Assembly (NCBI GenBank): GCA_002435865.1
Contig: DIWV01000013.1
Location: forward strand, 1 to 50,306
Reading direction: 5' to 3'
DNA length: 50,306 bases
DNA from: Cloacimonetes bacterium UBA6097
GTDB taxonomy: Bacteria > Cloacimonadota > Cloacimonadia > Cloacimonadales > Cloacimonadaceae
Shown: in pieces, positions 42,824 through 50,306 of the stretch
How the letters are laid out: the number at the start of each line of letters is the position of its first letter
How positions within the stretch are numbered: position 1 is the first letter of the stretch
The notes under the pieces: generated by a model
Told to the model about the DNA's origin: nothing
The model's input: only the letters and a program-made list of their open reading frames with translations
Databases searched by the model: none
Translations under genes and position numbers: made by a program

Positions 42824-45800
42824 ATGAGAAAATCGTATCTCTTTTTACTGATTGTGCTCATTTCTTTCATAATGGGCTCACTGTCTGCAACAGTTTTATT
42901 AACTGATGACTTCACGGGAACAGCTGGTACTTTATTAACAGCAGCCGGCTGGACTGCTCATAGTAGTGCTGGAGCTACGCCTATGTCAATTGCTGCTCCG
43001 GGACTTACATATTCCGGATATGCCGGTTCAGGTATTGGCAATGCCACATCTGCATCCGGAACTGGTGAAGATGTTAACAAATCTTTCACTTCAGTTAATT
43101 CGGGAAGTGTTTATTATTCGTTCTTGATTAACACCGGCATCACAACCACATCTACCGGATACAGTATGCACTTTATGCAAAACAGCACCACTTTTCACGG
43201 TAGATTCTGGATTAGACTTGTTGGCTCAGATGTTAATTTCGGATTAGCAAAAACTACTGCTGCTGCAACCTGGGATCCTACTAACTATGCAACAGGTACA
43301 ACGTACCATATAGTTCTGAAATATACATTTAATACAGGTTCAACTACAGACGATGCAGTTTATATGTTTGTCAATCCGACTCTTGGTGGCAGTGAACCTA
43401 CTCCAACAGTATCAGTAACAACAGATACCGCTACCGATGCCACATCTATATCCATGGTTGGAATCAGGCAATGGAATGCTGCAACATTAGCCCGTTTCGA
43501 TGGAATTATCGTAGGAACAGCTTGGGATGATGTTGCCGGAGCTTCTTTAGCAACAGAACCAACTGCTCAGCCCACCTCATTAGTCTTCGATACAGTTACA
43601 ACAACATCTTTTAATGTTTCTTACACTGCAGCAAGCCCAACAGCCGATGGCTATATTGCTGTCAGGAAAGAAGGTTCTGCCCCAGCCAGCGACCCTGTTG
43701 ATGGTACCAGTTATACTGCAGGCAATACGCTTGGTGATGGCACGATAGCCTATATCGGAAGCGGAGTAACTTTTCCTGAAAGTTCTCTCAATCCAAACAC
43801 AACATATTATTATAAAATCTATTCTTATAATGGTACCGGTGGTACTTCTAATTTCCTGATAACCAGTCCTCTGGCAGGAAGCCAGGCAACTGCTGTAGGA
43901 GTTGTCGCTCCAACAGTAACAACCGTTACAGTTACAGCTATTTCTGATACATCAGGCGTCAGTGGCGGTACAATTTCTGCTGATGGCGGCGGAAGTATCA
44001 CTGCCAAAGGTGTATGCTGGAACACAACCGGCACTCCCACTCTTTCTGATAGTTATACAACTGACGGAACAGGCACCGATGCCTTTGTCAGCACAATGAA
44101 TCCTTTATCACAAAATCAGTTATATTATGTTCGTGCATATGCTACTAACAGTGCTGGAACGGGTTATGGTAATGAAGTTTCATTTACAACCCTTAAGTCT
44201 GAACCTGCAGACCACGTTACCGACTTTGCAGCAGGTACAGCAACCTCAGGTACTATACCTTTGACCTGGACTGATGCAACTGCTGATGGCTACCTGATTA
44301 AAGGCAGTACAGTCAGTGCTTTTGATATTGTTCCGCCTGTTGATGGTACAACAGAATCAAATAGTCTGCTTGTACGCAATGTAGCCCAGGGACTTCAGAC
44401 ATATACTTTCACAGGGCTTGAAGCTTCAACTACTTATTACTTCAGGATATATCCTTATAATAACAGCAGCACTAATATTGATTATAAGATTGGTGGTATT
44501 GTTCCATCTGTTACGGAAGCTACTACTGCTGTATCAACTGTTCTGTATCCCGGAGATATTGCCATTATTGCAGTCAATTCAGATACCCCTGACAGCGTTG
44601 AATTTGTTGCTTTAGCTGACATTCCGGAAGGAACAGTTATAACCTTCACCGACAATGCCTGGTCAGCTGCTACAGGTCCTTTCTTCACAAATGAAGGATA
44701 TCTTGAATGGACTTGTCCCGGTGGTGGAATAACAAAAGGAACTGTTGTATCCCTGCCAACAGTTGGTACTATGTCGCTTTCTACAAGCGGTGACAATATA
44801 ATTGCCTTCGAAGGAACCTGGGCGGAACGTCCGACCAGTGAAAATGATTCAAGATTTTTGTTTGTCTTCTCTTTGGAAGCTTTTATAGCTACAGGCACAC
44901 CAACAACCAACCAAACTTATGTACCTGCAGCTTTAGCTGATTATTCAGTTGCCATGACAACATCAGGCACAGAAGTTGATAATGCTTACTTCGCTAATGG
45001 TGCTGCTGCTCAGACTGCAGTGTCTGTTTCAGGTACAAAAACTGAACTGCTGGCATTATTTACAGATTATACAAAATATTATCCTAATGATGCTCTATTG
45101 ACATTCCCCACTTATACAATTACTGTTGGAACTGCCGGACCAGTGACCGAACCGACTGCTCAGCCTACAAGTCTTGTCTTCAGCAGTTTGGGAGCTAATT
45201 CGTTTACAGTATCATACACTGCAGCAAGTCCCGTTGCTGATGGCTACATCGCTATCCGCAGAACAGGTTCTGCACCTACTTCTGACCCTGTGGATGGTAC
45301 CTCTTATGTTGTTGGCAATGCTCTGGGTGATGGAACTGTTGTTTTCAGAGGAAGCGGAACTTCTTTCGGACAGGCTTCTCTTTCTCCCAGCACTACCTAT
45401 TATTACAAAATATATTCCTTTAATGGCTCTGGTACAACAACCAATTACTATGTAACAAGCCCTCTTGCAGGAAATCAGACTACTACTGCTTCAGACCCGT
45501 TTGGAGGTTATTATACTTCTGTCGCCGGTTTGTCAGGCGCTTCCTTGAAAGCAGGTCTGCACACACTTGTTAAAAATACTCATACAACTGTTTATTCTTA
45601 TACGAATACTACTGACCAGTTGAATTATGTTGATGAAGACTCTACCAATACAAGTAACATTATAGAAACCTATACCGGTTGGTCGGTACCAAAAACTGAA
45701 TACAACACAGGTGTTACAGGATGGAACAAAGAACACACCTGGTCAAACAGCCATGGTATTAATGATGCTCTGCCTGCTTATTCTGATTTACACCATCTGA

Positions 45801-48800
45801 GACCATGTGACAGCACAGTAAATTCAGCTAAGAGCAACCGTGACTTTGATGAAGGTACTACACTCTATACAGATGCTTCTCCTTACAATGGTTACAGTGG
45901 AAACACAGGCTGTTATACTGATACAGATATCTGGGAACCCAGAGACGCTGATAAAGGTGATGTTGCCCGTATGATTCTCTATGTGGCTACCAGATATGAA
46001 GGTACAGATACTTCTTATGATTTGGAACCTGTGGATTATACATTCTCATCTCCATCCGGTGAACCATATTATGGTAAGCTTTCCACTTTATTGACCTGGC
46101 ATAATGCCGATCCACCTGACGGAAAAGAAGCACGCAGAAACAACCGTATCCAGGAAAGACAAGGCAACCGTAATCCCTTTATCGACCATCCTGAATATGT
46201 AACTTCTATTTGGGGCGGAACAGTTGCTCCTTCAGTAACTACTGATGCAATAACTTCTATCGGCTTAACTACTGCCACAGGTGGCGGTGAAGTAACTGAT
46301 GGAGGAAGCTCAACTGTTACTGCTCGCGGAGTATGCTGGAACACAACAGGTTCTCCTACTCTTTCAGATAGTTATACCACTGATGGTTCGGGAACAGGCG
46401 TATTCGTCAGTTCTTTAACTCCTTTATCATCAGGTCAGCTTTATTATGTACGTGCATACGCTTCTAATAGTGTTGGAACCACATACGGTAATGAAGTATC
46501 ATTTACTACTCTTAAAGCTGAACCTACTGATCATGTTGCAGGCTTTACCGCAGGTACTCCAACTTCTACAACAATACCTTTAACCTGGACTGATGCAGCC
46601 CGGGTTACGCCTGACGGTTACCTGATTAAAGGTAGTTCTGTTGGGTTTGGTGATATTGCAGCACCGGTCGACGGAACAGAAGAAGCTAATGCTACTCTTG
46701 TCCGGAATGTTACCCAGGGAACTCAAACCTATACATTTATGGGGTTAAATTCCAGCACAACTTATTACTTCAAAATATATCCTTATACCAATAGCGGAAC
46801 AGCTATTGATTACAAAACAGATGGAACAGTTCCTGCAGATTCAGCTTTGACAGACACTCCTGCAGCTTCAGTTCTCTTAGTTGAAGACTTTGAATATACT
46901 GCAGCTGCCACATTAACATCAACAGGAAACTGGGTAGCTCATAGCAGCTCAGGTGTACAACCATCAGTTGTTGCTGCTGATAATCTGACCTATGCCAATT
47001 ACATTGCAGATGCCGGCAACTGTGCAACGACTGTATTCTCAGGCAGTGCAGAAGATGTGAACCGTGTATTTACTGCCCAAACTACAGGCACAATATACGC
47101 AGCATTCCTGGTTAAAATTACCAGCTTCCCTAATACTACCGGGGACTATTTCATGCACTTGAGTACAAATCCCCTCTCCAGTTTCTCAGGTAGAATATAT
47201 GCCAGCAAAAACGCCGGAGATAGTGTCCGTTTTGGTATTTCCAAAGCTTCAACTTCTCCTGCTTATACTGGATTCGATTACAGCTTAGGCACTACATACC
47301 TGATTGCAGTAAAATATACAATAGTTGATGGTGATGCTAATAACACTGTCGACATGTGGGTAAATCCTGTCATCACAGGCAGTGAACCTGCAGCACAGAT
47401 TTCTGCTCCTGATGTAGCTGGAGCAGATGTGGCTAATATAGGTTCAATTGCTATACGACAGGGAACCAACACGCCTATAACCAAGATAGATGGAATCAGG
47501 ATAGCACAAAGCTGGGAATTACTTTTCCCATCTACATCAGCTCCGTATATCAATGCTACAGGCACGCTTGACCCATTCACAGCAGTTGTTGGTACTCCTT
47601 CTGATGCTCAGACATATACGGTAACCGGAGCAAACCTGACTTCTAATATTACTGTGACTGCTCCTACAGGGTTCGAATTATCCTTAACAGGCAGCCGTAT
47701 ATGGGCAGGTTCTGTTGAAGTTCCGCAAACCGGTGGTGATGCCAACTCTACTGTCTATGTAAGATTTAATCCTTCAACTCCCGGTGCTTATCCTGCTGCT
47801 GATATTACCCATACAGCAACAGATGCAACCACTGTTTATAAATCTGTAAGCGGTAATGCCTACAGTGGACAGATAGTTGTAACTGAGAGCCTTACTCCAT
47901 TTACATCTATAGTGGGAACTCCTACTGCAGCCCAGACCTACCATGTGACTGGTTCTAACCTTTCAAACTTCATAGACCTGACAGTTGCCGGTCCTTTCCA
48001 GATTATGGATACAACTCATCCAAGTCCTACCTGGGAAACCGTTCTGTCTCTGGCACCGAACTTTAACGGTGATATTGACGTTAGAAACAATCCAACCGTA
48101 GCAGGAGCTCAGGTTGGAACAATTACCCATTCTGTAGATGGTGGTGGAGCTGAAACTGTTGTTGTTGACTTAAGCGGCACTGCAACCGATCCTGATCCCG
48201 TTATATCGGTTGTACCGGCAAGTATGATAATCGGAGCACCATCAGGTTCAAGTTCAACCCAAATGGCTATCATTACCAGTGCAAACCTGACATCTCTGAT
48301 TAATATTGCTTCGACAGGACTGTATACGTTTGCAGCTACTGATAGCGGCACTTTTACTAATCCATACCAGATTACTTCCGGATATAACGGAACCATTGAA
48401 TTTTGGATTAAGTTTTCTCCCGCTGCACAAACCATTTACAACGATGAAATAATTCTAACCAGTGGTGCTGTCGGAGACACTATAATCGTAACAGGTTATG
48501 GACTTGAACCGGGAGCTACATATGCGCCCGATTTGTTCTTATCTGAGTATATAGAAGGGTCAGCCTATAACAAGGGAGTAGAAATCTATAACGGTACAGG
48601 ACACCCTGTTAACCTATCAGGTTACCGTTTGGCTAATTATTACAACGGATTATTGACTCCAAACCTTCTTGCTTTACCAGACACTCTTCTTGCTAATGGA
48701 AGTTGTTTTACTATCGCATATGCCACAGCCAGTGCTCCTCTTCTTGCTTTGGCAGATGTAATAACAAATAATGGATCAGTTAACTTCAATGGTGATGATG

Positions 48801-50134
48801 CAGTAGTAATAGAAAAGACAATAAATGGTACGGATTGGTCTTACGTTGATATCTTTGGACGTATTGGTGACGACCCCGGTACTGCCTGGACAGGAACAGA
48901 TGGATATACAACCGTTAATAAGACTTTAGTCAGGAAAGCATCTGTCTATAACGGTATTACTGTAAGTCCTACCGGAACAGGTCCTACAGCATTTACAACT
49001 CTTAATTCTGAATGGGATATGTACGATGTCGACACCTTCACTAACTTCGGAATTCACTCATTCTATCCCGGAGCTGTACTTGCAGAAGCACCGGTTATTT
49101 TACCTGCAGACGGTTACCAAACCGGATCAATAAATGTAACAATGTCAACTACCACTCCCGGAGGAGTAATCTGGTACACGCTTGACAACAGTGAACCCAC
49201 CAATGCTGCTCCATCTCTCAATTATTCTGTTACCGGTTCATTTGGAGTAAGCACTACAACAACTGTTAAAGCTATTACTTATGCTTCAGGATATGCTCCC
49301 AGTTCAGTATCTGTTGCAAATTATAACTACGCAACCGAAATCGCAGATATTGCCACTTTGAGGGCACAGACTGTGGGAACCGGTGTTATATACAAACTTA
49401 CCGGCGAAGCGGTGTTAACTCTCAAAACGGCAACCAGAAATGCCAAGTATATCCAGGATGCTACCGGAGCTATTCTTATTGATGATTTGGGAGGAATAAT
49501 TACAACTGTTTACAATTTGGGAGATGGTATCACAAACATCGTAGGTACTCTCGGTTATTACGCAACAATGCTTCAATTTACTCCTGTTGCCGATCCTGGT
49601 GCCGCAACTTCTACCGGAAATGTGATTATTCCTGAGGTAGTATCACTTTTAGATTTTAATACTACTTATCAGGCAAAACTGGTAAAACTTACCGGTGTAT
49701 CGTTCTCAGTAGGCGGTAATTTTGTAGTTTCTACAAATTACGCTATTCAGGATGCTGATAGTACAGGTATTGCCAGAACTCAATATAGTGATTTGGATTA
49801 CATTGGAACAGCGATTCCAACTACTCCAAAGACAATAGTCGGTGTAGTCCTGCAATACAACACTACTACTCAGTTTGTTCCACGCAGCCTGGCTGAATTT
49901 ACTGATGCAGCGCCGCCTTCTGCTCCTTTGAATCTGGTAATTACTGTCGTTGGCAGTGACGTACATTTGGATTGGGATGCAGTTGCCGGAGCTACAGGCT
50001 ATACTGTATATCGTTCTGATGATGCTTATTCAGGATTTACAATGGCAACAACCTCACCCACAAACTCAGCTGTTATAACTGGTGCTGCAGCTACATATGA
50101 CAAGCGTTTCTACTATGTAACTGCCAATAACTAA
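42824..50134 (+). CDS. Giant secreted mosaic protein with endonuclease I domain
   Basis: The 2436-residue protein has a signal peptide (about 1-21). Domains in order: A, a jelly-roll-like segment (22-240); B, FN3 (246-358); C and D, FN3-like (362-560); a segment starting PGDIAIIAVNSD (574-765); B' (776-888); a nuclease (about 900-1130); C' and D' (1134-1340); A' (1349-1575); three related Ig-like repeats (about 1582-1890); a lamin-tail domain (about 1903-2035, LFLSEYIEGSAYNKGVEIYN); a chitobiase-C-like segment (2088-2165); an OB-like domain (2172-2350); and a last FN3. The nuclease has the endonuclease I/NucM residues: H971 in WNKEHTW, H990-H991 in DLHHLRP and VNSAKSNRDF. It probably degrades extracellular DNA or RNA. 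Unlike its neighbours it lacks a YPNPFNP sorting domain. GAGGTGATTT precedes the ATG. Confidence 0.9.
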   Translation: MRKSYLFLLIVLISFIMGSLSATVLLTDDFTGTAGTLLTAAGWTAHSSAGATPMSIAAPGLTYSGYAGSGIGNATSASGTGEDVNKSFTSVNSGSVYYSFLINTGITTTSTGYSMHFMQNSTTFHGRFWIRLVGSDVNFGLAKTTAAATWDPTNYATGTTYHIVLKYTFNTGSTTDDAVYMFVNPTLGGSEPTPTVSVTTDTATDATSISMVGIRQWNAATLARFDGIIVGTAWDDVAGASLATEPTAQPTSLVFDTVTTTSFNVSYTAASPTADGYIAVRKEGSAPASDPVDGTSYTAGNTLGDGTIAYIGSGVTFPESSLNPNTTYYYKIYSYNGTGGTSNFLITSPLAGSQATAVGVVAPTVTTVTVTAISDTSGVSGGTISADGGGSITAKGVCWNTTGTPTLSDSYTTDGTGTDAFVSTMNPLSQNQLYYVRAYATNSAGTGYGNEVSFTTLKSEPADHVTDFAAGTATSGTIPLTWTDATADGYLIKGSTVSAFDIVPPVDGTTESNSLLVRNVAQGLQTYTFTGLEASTTYYFRIYPYNNSSTNIDYKIGGIVPSVTEATTAVSTVLYPGDIAIIAVNSDTPDSVEFVALADIPEGTVITFTDNAWSAATGPFFTNEGYLEWTCPGGGITKGTVVSLPTVGTMSLSTSGDNIIAFEGTWAERPTSENDSRFLFVFSLEAFIATGTPTTNQTYVPAALADYSVAMTTSGTEVDNAYFANGAAAQTAVSVSGTKTELLALFTDYTKYYPNDALLTFPTYTITVGTAGPVTEPTAQPTSLVFSSLGANSFTVSYTAASPVADGYIAIRRTGSAPTSDPVDGTSYVVGNALGDGTVVFRGSGTSFGQASLSPSTTYYYKIYSFNGSGTTTNYYVTSPLAGNQTTTASDPFGGYYTSVAGLSGASLKAGLHTLVKNTHTTVYSYTNTTDQLNYVDEDSTNTSNIIETYTGWSVPKTEYNTGVTGWNKEHTWSNSHGINDALPAYSDLHHLRPCDSTVNSAKSNRDFDEGTTLYTDASPYNGYSGNTGCYTDTDIWEPRDADKGDVARMILYVATRYEGTDTSYDLEPVDYTFSSPSGEPYYGKLSTLLTWHNADPPDGKEARRNNRIQERQGNRNPFIDHPEYVTSIWGGTVAPSVTTDAITSIGLTTATGGGEVTDGGSSTVTARGVCWNTTGSPTLSDSYTTDGSGTGVFVSSLTPLSSGQLYYVRAYASNSVGTTYGNEVSFTTLKAEPTDHVAGFTAGTPTSTTIPLTWTDAARVTPDGYLIKGSSVGFGDIAAPVDGTEEANATLVRNVTQGTQTYTFMGLNSSTTYYFKIYPYTNSGTAIDYKTDGTVPADSALTDTPAASVLLVEDFEYTAAATLTSTGNWVAHSSSGVQPSVVAADNLTYANYIADAGNCATTVFSGSAEDVNRVFTAQTTGTIYAAFLVKITSFPNTTGDYFMHLSTNPLSSFSGRIYASKNAGDSVRFGISKASTSPAYTGFDYSLGTTYLIAVKYTIVDGDANNTVDMWVNPVITGSEPAAQISAPDVAGADVANIGSIAIRQGTNTPITKIDGIRIAQSWELLFPSTSAPYINATGTLDPFTAVVGTPSDAQTYTVTGANLTSNITVTAPTGFELSLTGSRIWAGSVEVPQTGGDANSTVYVRFNPSTPGAYPAADITHTATDATTVYKSVSGNAYSGQIVVTESLTPFTSIVGTPTAAQTYHVTGSNLSNFIDLTVAGPFQIMDTTHPSPTWETVLSLAPNFNGDIDVRNNPTVAGAQVGTITHSVDGGGAETVVVDLSGTATDPDPVISVVPASMIIGAPSGSSSTQMAIITSANLTSLINIASTGLYTFAATDSGTFTNPYQITSGYNGTIEFWIKFSPAAQTIYNDEIILTSGAVGDTIIVTGYGLEPGATYAPDLFLSEYIEGSAYNKGVEIYNGTGHPVNLSGYRLANYYNGLLTPNLLALPDTLLANGSCFTIAYATASAPLLALADVITNNGSVNFNGDDAVVIEKTINGTDWSYVDIFGRIGDDPGTAWTGTDGYTTVNKTLVRKASVYNGITVSPTGTGPTAFTTLNSEWDMYDVDTFTNFGIHSFYPGAVLAEAPVILPADGYQTGSINVTMSTTTPGGVIWYTLDNSEPTNAAPSLNYSVTGSFGVSTTTTVKAITYASGYAPSSVSVANYNYATEIADIATLRAQTVGTGVIYKLTGEAVLTLKTATRNAKYIQDATGAILIDDLGGIITTVYNLGDGITNIVGTLGYYATMLQFTPVADPGAATSTGNVIIPEVVSLLDFNTTYQAKLVKLTGVSFSVGGNFVVSTNYAIQDADSTGIARTQYSDLDYIGTAIPTTPKTIVGVVLQYNTTTQFVPRSLAEFTDAAPPSAPLNLVITVVGSDVHLDWDAVAGATGYTVYRSDDAYSGFTMATTSPTNSAVITGAAATYDKRFYYVTANN

Positions 50135-50161
50135 TCAACCGTCTTAAACAGACTTAAAGAT

Positions 50162-50191
50162 AAAAACGCCGGTGCAAGCCGGCGTTTTTTA
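50162..50191 (+). terminator. Terminator of the giant nuclease gene
   Basis: AAAACGCCGG pairs with CCGGCGTTTT around TGCAAG and a T-tract follows, about 30 bases after the stop codon. Confidence 0.93.
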
Positions 50192-50235
50192 TTCTCCTCT
50201 TATTGACTCCTCTTATCTGTTTAACTTTCCATTTT

Positions 50236-50260
50236 GTGTCAACTTATTTAGGACGGCTCA
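50236..50260. repeat. Left flank of contig-end repeat (copy 2)
   Basis: This is the second copy of the sequence at 1-25, in the same orientation, with a single base change. Before it lie two CTCCTCTTAT-like pyrimidine runs (about 50194-50220), similar to the pyrimidine flank of element B. Confidence 0.75.
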
Positions 50261-50272
50261 ATGTTCCTTAAC

Positions 50273-50306
50273 AGCATTACGGTAGCATTACGGTAGCAAT
50301 ACGGTA
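50273..50306. repeat. 11-bp-unit element D (truncated by the window end)
   Basis: AGCATTACGGT occurs twice, then AGCAATACGGT, in perfect 11-base register, and the window ends one base into a fourth unit. The unit resembles that of element A. By analogy an inverted half should follow outside the window. Confidence 0.7.

Noticed and set aside
1..50306. Circular replicon closed by its terminal repeats
   Set aside because: The terminal sequences are similar but not identical and diverge after about 25 bases, so they are two copies of a dispersed element.

Overview
The window looks like a metagenome contig of about 50 kb from an uncultivated, AT-rich bacterium of the FCB (Fibrobacteres-Chlorobi-Bacteroidetes) group, most probably a member of Cloacimonadota. 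The reasons are: several secreted proteins end in the FlgD-Ig-like C-terminal sorting domain (YPNPFNPxTTI ... VKLDIYNxKGQKV ... SGIYF ... KLLLLK); LVIVD, FG-GAP, TSP3 and FN3 repeat proteins are abundant; and lipoprotein/outer-membrane genes are mixed with an Mrp-linked complex I-like operon. This taxonomic call is an inference from protein style, not from a marker-gene search. No rRNA, tRNA, CRISPR array, IS transposase or phage gene was recognised.

Layout. 1-392: contig end with an inverted-repeat element. 393-2849 (+): an SppA-type protease fused to an outer-membrane-like N-terminal domain. 2946-9203 (-): lemA, a PAP2 phosphatase, and the cmk-ispH-rpsA operon. 9380-11251 (-): a truncated sorting-domain remnant and an FG-GAP-like secreted protein. 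11252-12285: a repeat-rich gene desert. 12286-22940 (-): a tightly packed twelve-gene operon (mrpE, F, G, a DUF4040 gene, mrpB, mrpC, a double MrpD/NuoN-like fusion, nuoH, nuoB, nuoC, nuoD, and a NuoI-GltD fusion). 23302-24881 (+): M23 peptidase and thiamine pyrophosphokinase. 24873-30584 (-): LVIVD-repeat protein, OmpA/TSP3 protein, a Lys/Pro/Ala repeat protein and a pilin-like protein behind a near-consensus sigma-54 promoter. 31091-40747 (+): recJ, a lipoprotein, lnt, a merR-type regulator, glyQ, an unknown gene, an N-formylglutamate amidohydrolase-like gene and a hybrid histidine kinase. 40753-42282 (-): a secreted C45-like hydrolase. 42824-50134 (+): a 2436-residue secreted mosaic with an endonuclease I domain. 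50135-50306: terminator and a second copy of the contig-end repeat.

Two things stand out. First, the 12-gene operon encodes what looks like an Mrp-antiporter-coupled respiratory complex. Its large subunit has lost the nickel ligands of a hydrogenase, and its electron-input subunit is a fusion of a NuoI-like ferredoxin with a GltD/NfnB-type FAD/NAD(P)H flavoprotein. I propose a ferredoxin/NAD(P)H oxidoreductase coupled to ion transport. Second, five intergenic loci share one architecture but not one sequence: 11-bp units in tandem followed, or preceded, by inverted copies, some flanked by pyrimidine-rich and purine-rich arms. Two of them mark the two contig ends. I know of no described family with this design.
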